A stretch of 64,000 nt of DNA from Chryseobacterium sp. (GCF_008014695.1 NZ_VOXE01000001.1:1-64000); one strand, 5' to 3'. Shown: positions 1 through 8,624, numbered from the stretch's first letter. Made by a program: numbers and translations. The notes: generated by a model from the sequence alone, not told the origin.

Positions 1-1749
1 ATCCTTCAGAATTCCTTTAACCAGTTTTTCACTGACCTCTAAACGGCTTCCCTGCGGCGCATCAATTCTCATCTGAAAATCGGAACTGTCCGATACCGGC
101 ATGATGTCCGTACCGAGTGATTTTATCAACAGGAAAATAAGCAGTCCGCACAGGACCATATATCCCGAAAATAATGCCAGGGTCCTGCCTGACCATTTTC
201 TTAACCGGTGACTGTAACCCGTTCGGAATCTATAAAAAAAGCTTCGGTCTTTTACGGATCTTTTTTCAGTGTGTTTGTTTTTCATCATCCAGTTGGCGAG
301 AATAGGAACAAAGGTCTGTGAGGCCACAAAGGAGGCTGCCATTGCGAATGCTACCGCCATAGAAAGGGGCAGGAACATATCTTTCGGAATGCCGGTCATG
401 ATAAACGCCGGCGTCAATACAGCAAGGATGCATAGTAAAATAAGCAGCTTCGGGACGGAAATTTCGAGGACCGCATCCAGTATAGCTTTCGGTTTGCTTT
501 TGCCCATCTCCATATGCTGATGGATGTTCTCGATGGTTACGGTTGCCTCATCTACGAGTATTCCTATGGAAAGTGCCAAACCGCTTAAAGTCATGATGTT
601 GATGGTATAGCCGGCAAAATAGAGCGCCGATACTGCCGTTAAAATGGCAATCGGAATGGTCAGGACTACGATAAGAGCACCCTTAAAATCACCCAGAAAA
701 AGAATGATTACCACTCCGGTGAAAAGTGCCCCCAAAATGCCTTCGTGGACCAGGTTCGAAAGTGATCTTTCAATGTATTTGGACTGATCAAATTCGTAGC
801 GGACGTTGACCCCTTCGGGAAGCTGGTCTTTCAGTTTCGGGAGCGCTTTTTTGAGATGATCTACTGCGGTAAGGGTAGATGCATCTGCTTTTTTAATCAC
901 CGGAAGGTAAACGGAACGTTTCCCGTTGATGAGCGCGTATCCCACGGTTTGGTCGGCGGCATCCTGTACGGTGGCTACATCGCCTACATATAAAGTCCTT
1001 CCGTCCGCAGTCTGAATAGGAATGGAGAGAAATTCAGATGGGTCTTTCGCAATCGAATTGATCGGCGCCATATAATTGGTTTCACCGATCCTGATGTTTC
1101 CGGCAGGTGATGGGTGGCTGCTTTTGGTGATGGCCAGCGTAATTTCTTCGGGACTCAACCCATTGCTCTGCATTGCAGCAGGATCGATATTGATGACCAT
1201 GGAGCGGATGTTTCCGCCGAAAGGAGCCGGTGCTGTTATCCCGGGGATTTCTACAAACATGGGTCGGATCTTTGTCAGTACCATCGTCTGAAGTTCAGTC
1301 ACCGAATGCGTCGAGCTTTCAAAAACCAGTTGGCCGACCGGCAGGGAATTTCCGTCAAACCGCACCACCATCGGCGGTACTGCACCCGTTGGCAAAAACC
1401 CCATCGCCCGGGATACCTGGGTGGACACTTCGCCTGCGGCCTGCGCCATATCGGTGCCGGGATAAAAGGTGAGTTTCATAAGGGTTAATCCCTGTACACT
1501 TTTAAAGTCTATATTTTTGACGCCATTTACAAAAAGCAATACTTTCTGAAATTCGTTGGACATGAATCCGTCCATATATTGTGGGGACAGACCTCCGTAA
1601 GGCATTGCAATGTACATGGAGGGCAGTTCGACCTCAGGAAAAATATCGACTTTTATTTTTTTAATAGCTGTGAAGGAAAGGATGCCGATCGCCAAAACCA
1701 TCACCATAATGACAATGGGCTTCCGCAGGGCAAAACGTATGATATTCAT
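1..1749 (-). CDS. RND efflux transporter permease, partial (3' end outside window)
   Basis: Inner-membrane proton-driven pump of the AcrB/CzcA superfamily; it would export drugs or metal ions through a TolC-type channel. About 583 residues are visible, starting MNIIRFALRKPIVIMV at an ATG 9 bases after the tolC stop. The usual order is present: first membrane helix (residues about 8-27), the FPEVELP segment after it, periplasmic porter domain, then a cluster of helices from about residue 330 holding the conserved run LSIGILVDEATVTIENI. Full-length family members are about 1000-1050 residues, so roughly half is missing beyond position 1. The substrate cannot be told from this half. Being the next gene after tolC, it is probably co-transcribed; the membrane-fusion partner would lie outside the window. 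Family call is secure; metal versus drug is open. Confidence 0.93.
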   Translation of the reverse strand, partial: MNIIRFALRKPIVIMVMVLAIGILSFTAIKKIKVDIFPEVELPSMYIAMPYGGLSPQYMDGFMSNEFQKVLLFVNGVKNIDFKSVQGLTLMKLTFYPGTDMAQAAGEVSTQVSRAMGFLPTGAVPPMVVRFDGNSLPVGQLVFESSTHSVTELQTMVLTKIRPMFVEIPGITAPAPFGGNIRSMVINIDPAAMQSNGLSPEEITLAITKSSHPSPAGNIRIGETNYMAPINSIAKDPSEFLSIPIQTADGRTLYVGDVATVQDAADQTVGYALINGKRSVYLPVIKKADASTLTAVDHLKKALPKLKDQLPEGVNVRYEFDQSKYIERSLSNLVHEGILGALFTGVVIILFLGDFKGALIVVLTIPIAILTAVSALYFAGYTINIMTLSGLALSIGILVDEATVTIENIHQHMEMGKSKPKAILDAVLEISVPKLLILLCILAVLTPAFIMTGIPKDMFLPLSMAVAFAMAASFVASQTFVPILANWMMKNKHTEKRSVKDRSFFYRFRTGYSHRLRKWSGRTLALFSGYMVLCGLLIFLLIKSLGTDIMPVSDSSDFQMRIDAPQGSRLEVSEKLVKGILKD

Positions 1750-1758
1750 GATAAGTAT

Positions 1759-3126
1759 TTAAAGGTTATTAAACAGGTATTCGAAATCTGCAGTAAGCTC
1801 GGCTTCGCTGATGACCTGCTGCCAGTACTCTCTGGAAGCATCGAGCTGAGTGGTTTCCGTATTTTCGAGAATGGTCCGGATCTGTAACAGTTCAATAAGG
1901 GTAATGAGACCGCTTTTGTACCGTGCCGAGTACATTTCGTAGGCCTGCGAGGCGGCTTTCACTGCGCCGGCTTCTTTCAGGAGCTGTTTCTGTTTTTCAG
2001 CAAGGTTTTCCTGCAGGGCTTTGCGCTCCACACTCAGGGCGAGTTGATACTGATCCCGCAGGTAGCCGAGGCGTTCGGCTTCCTTGGTCAGGGCGCCGGA
2101 TTTCTGGCTGTTCGTATATACACTGCTGATGTTCCAGGTCATTCCCAATCCCACCAGCACATTGTTGGTGGAGTTTGAAAAACCGTCGTACCAGCTTCCT
2201 GAGGCATAACCGCTGCGGTTTATTCCTGTTCCGCGGTATGCGTAACCGCCTAACATTTTTAGGGAAGGCAGCGCAGCTTTTGTCTGCGCCTCTGCTTTGG
2301 CCTGATAATATTCGGATTCATACTGCAGGGCACGTACAAAAGGATGTTCGCTTACAGCTGAATCGCGTTTCGTTAAATTCATTTCCGGATTCAGAAAGTC
2401 ATTTCTGTCCATATCTTCAGTATGGAGATCTCTCCGAAGAAATTCTTTCAGTTTTTCGGTGGCAGCCCTGTATCTTCCCATCAGATTGTCCTGCATGGCC
2501 AATGCCTGAACATAGGAAGAATAGGTTAATGCTGAATCTGCTTCAGGTTTAAGACCGGAGCGGGAGAGCGCTTTACTTACGGTATGAATTTCTGCCAAAC
2601 GCTGGGAATTTTTTTCTGCCCAGCTGAGTTTTGAGCCGTAGAAAATCCAGTCCAGATATCGTTGCGAGACTTCTTTTTTCAGCTTTAACAGATAGACCTC
2701 GCGGTCCGTTTTTACTTTTTCGGTGAAAAAAGCAGCGGCCTTTTCCTCACTTTTCTGCCGTCCGAAATTGTACAGTTCATATTCTGCGGTAGCGGAGCCG
2801 AAATTATTGGCAACTGCGGATGCACCTGAAATGGTGTTTCCTGATACATTGAAAGTCCCGGGCTGGGGGAAAAATCCCCCACTGCTGCCTTCAAAGGTTC
2901 CGTAAGTGTTTTGGTACTGAATCCGTACCTGCGGCAAAGCGTTTGCCTTTACCGCTTTAGCGTTAAGTACCGAAGCAATGACCGCAGATTCTGCCGCCTT
3001 GGCTCCTGCGTAATTTGTTTCTGTTTCTGACCACATCTGGCGTAGCGTATGCCGTTCTTGGGCAAAAAAGACAGCATTATGGATGATCACTCCGAAGAGG
3101 GTGATCAATAGAATTTTTCTTATCAT
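1759..3126 (-). CDS. TolC family outer membrane efflux protein
   Basis: Outer-membrane channel of a tripartite efflux pump. The 455-residue length fits the family. It has an N-terminal signal peptide (residues 1-22, ending in FFAQ), then long amphipathic alanine/glutamate-rich helices typical of the TolC periplasmic barrel, twice repeated (coiled-coil stretches near residues 120-240 and 340-430), with beta-strand segments between. It lies directly upstream of the RND permease (9-base gap), which supports one operon. The order tolC then RND is seen in several Bacteroidota CusC/CzcC-type operons. Substrate is not defined by the sequence. Confidence 0.93.
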   Translation of the reverse strand: MIRKILLITLFGVIIHNAVFFAQERHTLRQMWSETETNYAGAKAAESAVIASVLNAKAVKANALPQVRIQYQNTYGTFEGSSGGFFPQPGTFNVSGNTISGASAVANNFGSATAEYELYNFGRQKSEEKAAAFFTEKVKTDREVYLLKLKKEVSQRYLDWIFYGSKLSWAEKNSQRLAEIHTVSKALSRSGLKPEADSALTYSSYVQALAMQDNLMGRYRAATEKLKEFLRRDLHTEDMDRNDFLNPEMNLTKRDSAVSEHPFVRALQYESEYYQAKAEAQTKAALPSLKMLGGYAYRGTGINRSGYASGSWYDGFSNSTNNVLVGLGMTWNISSVYTNSQKSGALTKEAERLGYLRDQYQLALSVERKALQENLAEKQKQLLKEAGAVKAASQAYEMYSARYKSGLITLIELLQIRTILENTETTQLDASREYWQQVISEAELTADFEYLFNNL

Positions 3127-3143
3127 TTTTTGAAATCATCAGT

Positions 3144-3167
3144 TTTACCGGACGTGACGCCGGTAAA
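3144..3167. promoter_or_regulatory. Hairpin in the leader of the tolC-RND operon
   Basis: TTTACCGG (3144-3151) and CCGGTAAA (3160-3167) form a perfect 8-bp inverted repeat with an 8-base loop, 17 bases upstream of the tolC start. There is no following T-run on either strand, so it is not a clear terminator. It could be an operator or a leader hairpin. Confidence 0.35.
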
Positions 3168-3231
3168 GGATTAATATTTATTAAAACAATGGACTTCTGC
3201 TCCTGAGTGCAGAATCTTCAGATTTTAATAA

Positions 3232-3624
3232 TCAAATGATAAGTTTGCGGTATTGTAAAAATATAGGAATGGCATGGCCTATTTTCGTCGAGTCGTAAAC
3301 AGGATGCTTTTGAATTTTGAGAAGCATGAAAGCCCCTCCGAGAATGATAAAGGTGAACGCAGCCAGGTCGCGTAATGCCGTAGCCGAGAGTGTTGTTTCG
3401 CTTTTGGTGATGATCTCGTGCTCCTTACAGAAACTGCATTGCGAACCTGAGCCGTTGCCAGTGAATTTAGCTGCCGGTGAATGGGTTCTGGAAGTGGTCT
3501 CCAGATTCAGAATATTTTTAATCCCGAATTTTACGGCACAGGATGAAATCAGAATGCAGAGCATGAAAACCACTCCGAAAAGGGTTCTCATTTTATGACG
3601 CATGGATGACTTCTGATTATTCAC
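3232..3624 (-). CDS. Small membrane protein of unknown function upstream of efflux operon
   Basis: Not recognised as a named family. The 130 residues show one N-terminal hydrophobic segment (about 14-30) containing a lipobox-like ISSC, a soluble loop with a CSFC motif (about residues 63-66) followed by KEHE, and a second hydrophobic segment (about 88-104). Two helices with Cys/His in the loop between them suggest a small membrane protein that might bind metal; that is inference. It is in the same orientation as tolC, 105 bases upstream, so it may be the first gene of the efflux operon. An internal start at MRHKMRT (8 residues in) is equally possible. Confidence 0.6.
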   Translation of the reverse strand: MNNQKSSMRHKMRTLFGVVFMLCILISSCAVKFGIKNILNLETTSRTHSPAAKFTGNGSGSQCSFCKEHEIITKSETTLSATALRDLAAFTFIILGGAFMLLKIQKHPVYDSTKIGHAIPIFLQYRKLII

Positions 3625-3975
3625 TGAGGCAAAAATAGCGGTTTAAATTCATGTGAGAAAAATATTAACAGTTTTTATGCTACATCAGTCAGTGAAATCC
3701 TTCATTTTGCGCCTTATGTGTTAAAAACTTTTTTCAGGCCACAGCAAGTTACGTAATGAATTTATAGTCACTTTCCAACGCAGAAGGGGTATTGTCAAGA
3801 TCAACAGTAGAAATAGTGTCACGATTGATGTTTCCATAATGTTGCCTTTCCATATCACATTTTCATGGACCTACAATTGTTACTTCATTTTTTGTCTGTT
3901 GTGGTGTCGTATCGTAACTTGTAAATACAAGCTGTTAGTCCAGTAGGTATAAAATCTGAATTGTGATCATTTCGT
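3625..3975. other. Intergenic region, nothing recognised
   Basis: 351 AT-rich bases between the divergent-free ends of the small membrane protein (start side) and dps (end side). No open frame of convincing composition, no strong hairpin and no repeat were seen. Promoter elements for the leftward efflux operon presumably lie at its left end. Confidence 0.4.
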
Positions 3976-4452
3976 CTATTTATTTAAAAACGACGAATAC
4001 ATCCAAACTAATTTTTCTTGTGCCCTTATATAATCGCTCATTAGTGCATTTGTTCCTTCGTCTTCTGTTTCTGCTGAGAGCGTAAGTAATTCTCTTTGTA
4101 GAGTGATAATAATTTTGAAAGAATTTACGATGTCTTCAACAGCTTCAATTCCGTCCGAAACTTGATCGCTCTCTTGAATTTTTGACGATATTTTATATCC
4201 CGAATAATTATGATTGGGAGTGTGTCCCAATGTCAGTATTCTCTCTGCTACTTCGTCTATTTTTAAAAGCAGGTCGTTATAAAGTTCTTCAAACTTCAAA
4301 TGAAGTTCAAAAAATTTTTGACCCTTAATATTCCAATGATACCCTCTGGTATTTTGGTAAAAAATTGAATAGTTAGCTAGCAGCTCATTTAGTCTTATTG
4401 CTAATTCTTCAGATTTGGATTTGTCTAATCCAATTGCATTTAGATTTTTCAT
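3976..4452 (-). CDS. dps: Dps family ferritin-like DNA-protection protein
   Basis: Cytoplasmic dodecameric iron-storage protein that uses hydrogen peroxide to oxidise Fe2+ and shields DNA in stationary phase. The 158 residues match the family length. The first ferroxidase helix carries YHWNIKG (about residues 39-45) and the next helix HLKFEELYNDL...KIDEVAER, which supply the conserved His, Asp and Glu of the inter-subunit iron site. No signal peptide. It stands alone, AT-rich, with its own start 25 bases from a 5' intergenic region. Its place beside an efflux operon and an iron/peroxide regulon (rubrerythrin, VIT) to the right fits an oxidative-stress neighbourhood. Confidence 0.93.
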   Translation of the reverse strand: MKNLNAIGLDKSKSEELAIRLNELLANYSIFYQNTRGYHWNIKGQKFFELHLKFEELYNDLLLKIDEVAERILTLGHTPNHNYSGYKISSKIQESDQVSDGIEAVEDIVNSFKIIITLQRELLTLSAETEDEGTNALMSDYIRAQEKLVWMYSSFLNK

Positions 4453-4873
4453 TTTGGTTATGTTTTACAGTGGTTTAAAATGGTATTATGTTGTCACTAT
4501 GCCCGCTAACTCCAAATATACGCATATTCTTCAGTACTGAGCTTGAGATATGGCAAATACCAAAAGGAACATTCAATCCTGAATTTTATGATAATTCATT
4601 GGTAGGATGCTCGGAAAAGAAATAGTCCGGTTTTGTAAATTCTTTTTTGGTCGGAACCTTTGGGTCAGCACAAGATCAAAGGTATAGCTGGGAACTGGTA
4701 CTGGAAGCACTACCGTACTATAATTGTGCTTTTGAATTGATCTGTACTTGGTTGATGGTAATTTTGGAAGTCGTGGAAGGGGAGAACCGGCACCATGCCT
4801 GGAAAGAAAAATCCTTTAAAGGTATGCCGGGAAACCACAACAGCGAAAGAATGGACGAAGAGGTAATTACACT
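4453..4873. other. Intergenic region with one doubtful open frame
   Basis: No recognised gene. A plus-strand frame of 84 codons (4647-4901) opens with TTG, has no clear ribosome-binding site and runs into the xseB-like remnant on the other strand; its product resembles nothing I know. I treat it as non-coding or decayed. Confidence 0.35.
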
Positions 4874-4936
4874 TCATTTTTTCGTAAAGTCGGCGACATA
4901 GACTTCTTCAGATTCTATCGATTTGGTGATTCCTGA
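4874..4936 (-). pseudogene. Short xseB-like remnant beside XRE copy 1
   Basis: On the minus strand this stretch reads SGITKSIESEEVYVADF then two Lys and a stop. The same place beside XRE copy 2 reads SGNTKATESEEVLVDDF, which continues into a clear C-terminal part of exonuclease VII small subunit. The phrase IESEEV-x-VD is typical of Bacteroidota XseB. So this is probably a short duplicated piece of the same gene, already decayed. The homology to copy 2 is visible; the XseB label rests on family knowledge. Confidence 0.4.
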
Positions 4937-4962
4937 AGTTCCTGAAAGACTTTTAAGTAAGT

Positions 4963-5178
4963 CTATATTTGAAAATTCTGAAGAAATTCTGCTAAATCAC
5001 TAATCGTTAATGAAAAAAAATTAAAAACAGCTACTAAAAAATAAAGACTTGGTTTTAACCTGCCGTTCTCTATTTTTGATAATTTACCTTGCGATATATT
5101 TAATTCATGAGCTAATTCCTCTTGCGAGATATTTTTATCCTCCCGCATTTTTTTGATGATATAGCCTGCATTTTTCAT
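4963..5178 (-). CDS. XRE-family HTH repressor, module copy 1
   Basis: A 71-residue protein that is almost wholly a Cro/C1-type helix-turn-helix: residues 5-60 with NISQEELAHELNISQGKLSKIENG-type pattern (SQEELA, ISQGKLSKIENGR). It is 61 of 71 residues identical to the protein at 14944-15159. A second half without charged residues (FNFFSLTISDLAEF) is probably a dimer or helix-packing segment. It is divergent from the peptide/membrane-protein pair at 5261-5633; a GAATATTCC-N2-type palindrome between them (5206-5225) is its likely operator. Likely role: repressor of the neighbouring peptide genes (inference). Confidence 0.85.
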   Translation of the reverse strand: MKNAGYIIKKMREDKNISQEELAHELNISQGKLSKIENGRLKPSLYFLVAVFNFFSLTISDLAEFLQNFQI

Positions 5179-5205
5179 TTTTCAAAAATTATATTCAAAT
5201 ATATC

Positions 5206-5225
5206 GAATATTCCAATATGGAATT
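5206..5225. promoter_or_regulatory. Candidate operator of XRE copy 1
   Basis: GAATATTCCAATATGGAATT is an imperfect inverted repeat (TTCC-N5-GGAA core). The corresponding place before XRE copy 2 (15190-15209) has GAATATTCCAAAACGGAATT, with both arms kept and only the spacer changed. Conservation of the arms in both module copies supports a repressor site. Confidence 0.5.
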
Positions 5226-5260
5226 GTATGAAAAATTTTAATAATATAATTTTGGTTTAA

Positions 5261-5440
5261 TTCAAGAAAAAAAAATCAACGGTTGGTTTTGCTTTTGCTG
5301 CAATAGCTTTGACAACCATTGAAGTTGGTTCATGGGGCACTGGAACAGTACTGGTATGTGCCGGATACGCTTGGACATGTGGAGAATGGGTTGCAGCATG
5401 TAGAAAAACTAATTTACTACCATACAATGTTAAGGATTAA
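5261..5440 (+). pseudogene. Gly/Ala-rich, Cys-containing peptide gene lacking a start (module copy 1)
   Basis: An open frame from 5261 to the TAA at 5438-5440 encodes a small hydrophobic peptide with TVGFAFAAIAL, GSWGTGTVLVCAGYAW, TCGEWVAAC as successive segments, so three cysteines in a glycine-rich tail. No ATG lies in frame after the stop at 5258; only a TTG at 5309 is available. In copy 2 the matching gene begins with a lipoprotein signal peptide, which is missing here, so the 5' part was probably deleted. The stop overlaps the start of the next gene (ATG at 5427), a coupling seen again in copy 2. Bacteriocin-like character is inference from composition and layout. Confidence 0.5.
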
Positions 5441-5633
5441 TTTAAAAATACAGTTTGTATTACTTCTAATTTCACTTTTTTTTGTTGGTTGGGGTATAGA
5501 AAACATTCTAGAAGAAGGATTCATATCTTGGACCTATCTTTTTAAACAAATTTCACATATAGTTCCTTTCCTTATTTCAAGTTTTGTATTCATATGGAAT
5601 ATTTATTATAAAAAAAATGAAAATCAAAAATAA
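5427..5633 (+). CDS. Small two-helix membrane protein, module copy 1
   Basis: 68 residues from the ATG at 5427 (MLRINLKIQF), which overlaps the end of the preceding peptide frame. Two hydrophobic segments (about residues 7-25 and 43-60) are joined by a short loop, and the C-terminus is lysine-rich, so it is probably an inner-membrane hairpin with both ends inside. A TTG 108 bases upstream would give a longer version, but the overlap at 5427 mirrors the ATGA overlap in copy 2. Size, topology and position directly after a secreted-peptide gene resemble bacteriocin immunity proteins; this is inference. Confidence 0.6.
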   Translation: MLRINLKIQFVLLLISLFFVGWGIENILEEGFISWTYLFKQISHIVPFLISSFVFIWNIYYKKNENQK

Positions 5634-5711
5634 TTTTTTTGTAATAAAAACGAGTCTTCTGGCAACACGGGTATAGCGCAATGCGGAGAGAAGTTCTTTT
5701 GTAAAAGATTT

Positions 5712-5735
5712 CGGCAAGTTTTCTTGCCGTTTTTC
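5712..5735 (+). terminator. Rho-independent terminator
   Basis: CGGCAAG (5712-5718), loop TTTT, CTTGCCG (5723-5729), then TTTTTC. A 7-bp GC-rich stem followed directly by a T-run, placed 79 bases after the small membrane protein. Confidence 0.8.
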
Positions 5736-5815
5736 TTTTGAAAATTTAGTTATAACAGGCTCCGCCGACGCCAAGCCCCAAACCGTTATAGCCAATGCTT
5801 TAAAACATTAACTCG

Positions 5816-6033
5816 ATGACCTATGCCATTAGATTAACAGACATTTTCTTAGTTGGATTTTCAAGTCGTGCGTTGTTCGATTTGAAGAAGAAAACGAAGT
5901 TTTCAACAAAGAAGCAAAGTCGGAAAACAGCAAAGAATGGAAAGATACCCCTTATTCACAACTGGAAGAGAAAATAATTCGGGTGGTCGCTTATGCTGAA
6001 GTGTATTCAGAACACTTCTGTGAATCGTTATAG
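5816..6033 (+). pseudogene. Decayed fragment, weakly like cytosolic 5'-nucleotidase
   Basis: From an ATG at 5816 one frame reads ...FLVGFSSRALFDL, and after a one-base frame change the next reads FEEENEVFNKEAKSE and ends at TAG 6031-6033. The phrase SSRALFDLEEEN-x-xF is reminiscent of the N-terminus of cytosolic 5'-nucleotidases, but the rest does not fit. The label is weak; the frame change within a coding-like stretch is what the sequence shows. Confidence 0.25.
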
Positions 6034-6108
6034 GATGTGTTTTTTTTGTAAGCCATTTGATGATGAAAGGTTCGACATTCGGGAATTTCATAATAAGATT
6101 GTATCTGG

Positions 6109-7299
6109 TTATTTAAATCTTATATTCAATGAAATAATATCAGACTTCATACCCACTGATTTGGTATAATGTCCGTATCTGACTTCCACCATATTAAGGC
6201 GTTCGATTCCAAACAGTCCATTATTCGGACTGAAACGGATGCCCGCCCCGTAAAAATGACTGTCGAATTTTGAAAGGTCATAATTGCTGGTATAAAAGTC
6301 ATCAAAAGCGGTATGCTGTTCAAATGGCGCGAAATATTGAGCTGAAGTCTGGGAATAATATCTGTAAAACGGACTCACTGACAAAAATGGAGAGATTTTA
6401 ACAGGTGTTTCCAGGCTGAATGTATTGGATTTCAAGCCCCAGTCATCCGTGTAGTATCGGTAATATGCCCTTACAATTAACCGGTCTCCCAAAAAATAAT
6501 TGGCGCGTACTCCCACAGGTATTTTAAATTTTCTGTCCGGTAATGCTTCCTGATGAACAGAATGATCCGTAAAATAAACCCTGTGAAAGGGCAAACTGAG
6601 ATAACCCGTTTGCTGAATGCCGTCTGCCAAAAACTCCACCTGAAAATTCTGATTGATGATTTGAGAGTAAGAAAGTGAAAGCGCAAAGGTATTTCTGCCG
6701 CTCACTCCATAACTATCATGTTCCCCTCCGGTATTCCCTGCAGTTCTGAGCTCAATTGGGGCAATAAGACTTACCTGATCCATGTAAGCCTGAAATTTTG
6801 CGGTAAATTCCCCCATTTTGTTAGGCGTTTTTTTTGCAAAACCAATATTGGCACCGTAGGATTGGTAATCAAATTCCGAAGAAAATGAAACGCCGGCGAA
6901 AATCGTGGTTCCTTTGGCTTCATTCTCCCGGCTCCATCCGAGTGTTGGATAAATTCTGTTGTCAGAATACGACGCTGATGAATTCGCCTGCAAGTCTATC
7001 TTATCAGATGACGCTGAGCTATAATGATCGATCCCCACGCTTAAATCAAATTTGTTTTTTCTTTCCTTTTTATCGTATTTAACCATGGTAACATCAATGG
7101 TATTTGAAATATCTGACAGTTTTTCAGAGCCGATTCCGCCGGTGACCGCTGAATTGTTTCCGTCCTGTCGATAATAGCTCGATACCAGATTCACTTCGTC
7201 CAGAGTGAGTTTTTTAGGATGCTCGGTAGTGGTGTTTTCCTGCGCTTTTGCATGTAGAAATCCAAAGAGCGCAACAATGCTTATAATAATTTTTTTCAT
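6109..7299 (-). CDS. DUF3570 outer-membrane beta-barrel protein
   Basis: 396 residues with a signal peptide (1-19, ending AKAQ) and then alternating aromatic/polar strands to a C-terminal phenylalanine-lysine, as expected of an outer-membrane barrel. Near the mature N-terminus it carries the family's hallmark NNSAVTGGIGSEKL. It is the last gene of the thioredoxin - ApbE - DUF4266 - DUF3570 set, which recurs in many Gram-negative bacteria. Known: DUF3570 and DUF4266 genes travel with ApbE genes; the barrel's own function is not established. Inference: it is the outer-membrane part of a flavin-dependent extracytoplasmic redox or modification process. Confidence 0.85.
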   Translation of the reverse strand: MKKIIISIVALFGFLHAKAQENTTTEHPKKLTLDEVNLVSSYYRQDGNNSAVTGGIGSEKLSDISNTIDVTMVKYDKKERKNKFDLSVGIDHYSSASSDKIDLQANSSASYSDNRIYPTLGWSRENEAKGTTIFAGVSFSSEFDYQSYGANIGFAKKTPNKMGEFTAKFQAYMDQVSLIAPIELRTAGNTGGEHDSYGVSGRNTFALSLSYSQIINQNFQVEFLADGIQQTGYLSLPFHRVYFTDHSVHQEALPDRKFKIPVGVRANYFLGDRLIVRAYYRYYTDDWGLKSNTFSLETPVKISPFLSVSPFYRYYSQTSAQYFAPFEQHTAFDDFYTSNYDLSKFDSHFYGAGIRFSPNNGLFGIERLNMVEVRYGHYTKSVGMKSDIISLNIRFK

Positions 7300-7399
7300 T
7301 TGTTAAAACTTGTTTTTAGATGTGAGATGTAACGGTTTTGATTCCTGTTTGTTGGAAATTTCTGTTTTAAGCGCTTCATCTTTAACACATTTGTGATAT

Positions 7400-7630
7400 T
7401 TAGTTGCATCCACAGCCGCCTCCTGCTTTTCCCGCATTGGCGCCGGACGATCCTTCCCGGTAAGACTGAAAGCTTAGTTCTGTTTTCTCGATGGTTCTGT
7501 TCCCAAGGACCATTTCGGAATCATTAAGTTTATTTTTTTCGTATTCCTTTACTGCGGTGCAGGAGTGAAAGGTATTTATTGCAGTTACAAAAAATACAAA
7601 TGTTGCGGTTTTTATAATCTTGTTTTTCAT
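7400..7630 (-). CDS. DUF4266 small lipoprotein with CGCN tail
   Basis: 76 residues. The signal sequence ends in a lipobox-like FHSC (Cys about 24). The centre (KNKLNDSEMVLGNRTIEKTEL) follows the DUF4266 pattern, and the tail is glycine-rich, ending GKAGGGCGCN. The Cys-Gly-Cys-Asn end is conserved in the family and looks like a modification or metal/flavin attachment site (inference). Its partners on the same strand are DUF3570 downstream (100 bases) and ApbE upstream (67 bases). Too short for most gene finders but well supported by context. Confidence 0.85.
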   Translation of the reverse strand: MKNKIIKTATFVFFVTAINTFHSCTAVKEYEKNKLNDSEMVLGNRTIEKTELSFQSYREGSSGANAGKAGGGCGCN

Positions 7631-7697
7631 GAGATTTGTTTAAAAAGTTAACAGCATCGCCAGAATTTGGTTCTAACCATAAATTTGAATGACGATT

Positions 7698-8624
7698 CTA
7701 CTTGAAATTGATGTTTTGTGATGAATAAATCCGGTCCTGATCATCGATGATGATGCATTCCAGATGATTGATCTGGTTCACCATATCCAGTGCAGATTCA
7801 ATTCCCATAATACTTACAGGAGTTGCCATTGCATCGGCAATTTCTGCATTAGGGCAGAACATAGTGACACTTTTTACGCCTGAAACAGGCATTCCTGTTT
7901 TTGGATTAATGGTATGAGAATATTTTTTTCCGTTGATGATGACAAACTTTTCATATGTTCCGGAAGTAGCCACGGCCATATCGGTAATATTCATATAAGA
8001 AAAGGGTTGCGCTGCATTTTCGGGATCGGCAATGCCAACGGTCCAGGGCTTTCCGTTCGCCTGATTTCCCCACGTGGTAAGATCGCCGGAAGCATTTACA
8101 ATTCCTGAACTTACACCTCTTTTCTGAAGCAGCCTTTTGGCCATTTCTGCCGCATATCCTTTCCCGATGCCGCCGAAACCGATCCTCATTCCTTTTTCTT
8201 TAAGAAATACTGTTTCATCATTGCGATCAAGAAGAATGTTTTTGTAATTGACCAGTTTTAAATGTTCTTTTATGATCTCGGGATCAGGGAGCCGCTTCAT
8301 CCCGCGGTCGAAGTTCCACAAACTTTTATCAATGCCGCCATACGAAATATCAAAATATCCATCGGTAATAGAACTGATCCTGAGGCTTCTTTCAATCAGG
8401 TCAAAAACTTCCGGAACAGTTTTTACAGGGTACAGTCCAGCTTTTCTGTTGATACGGTTGGTTTCGCTCTTATCATTAAAAGTCGTCAACAGTTTTTCAA
8501 TTCTCCGGATTTCCTGGACGGCGGCGTCAATATGGAGCAGAGCATCTTCTCCGTCATCCCTTACAACGGTAATTTCAAAAGCATTCCCCATTAATTTCTC
8601 GGGTCTTCTGAATTCTCTCAGCAT
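7698..8624 (-). CDS. apbE: ApbE family FAD:protein FMN transferase
   Basis: Transfers FMN from FAD to a Ser/Thr of a target protein. The 308 residues carry the family features in order: TTFNDKSETNRIN near residue 47, the ISYGGIDKSLW segment (about 96-108), RIGFGGIGKGYAAE (about 146-160), GIVNASGDLTTWG (about 174-187) and YSHTINPKTGMPV (about 235-247) with the nucleotide-binding TG. There is no signal peptide or lipobox, whereas many ApbE proteins are exported, so it may act in the cytoplasm before export of its target or the exported domain start is mis-set. Its ATG follows the thioredoxin stop with no gap, so the two are translated together. Confidence 0.92.
   Translation of the reverse strand: MLREFRRPEKLMGNAFEITVVRDDGEDALLHIDAAVQEIRRIEKLLTTFNDKSETNRINRKAGLYPVKTVPEVFDLIERSLRISSITDGYFDISYGGIDKSLWNFDRGMKRLPDPEIIKEHLKLVNYKNILLDRNDETVFLKEKGMRIGFGGIGKGYAAEMAKRLLQKRGVSSGIVNASGDLTTWGNQANGKPWTVGIADPENAAQPFSYMNITDMAVATSGTYEKFVIINGKKYSHTINPKTGMPVSGVKSVTMFCPNAEIADAMATPVSIMGIESALDMVNQINHLECIIIDDQDRIYSSQNINFK

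Larger units (their letters stand above)
5634..6108. other. Gap with a terminator and a decayed coding fragment
   Basis: 475 bases. Contains the terminator at 5712-5735, a GC-richer inverted stretch around 5755-5800 of unknown role, and a decayed coding fragment at 5816-6033. No intact gene. Confidence 0.45.

Noticed and set aside
4647-4901. 84-codon plus-strand frame
   Set aside because: TTG start, no ribosome site, no recognisable content and it runs over the duplicated xseB-like remnant.
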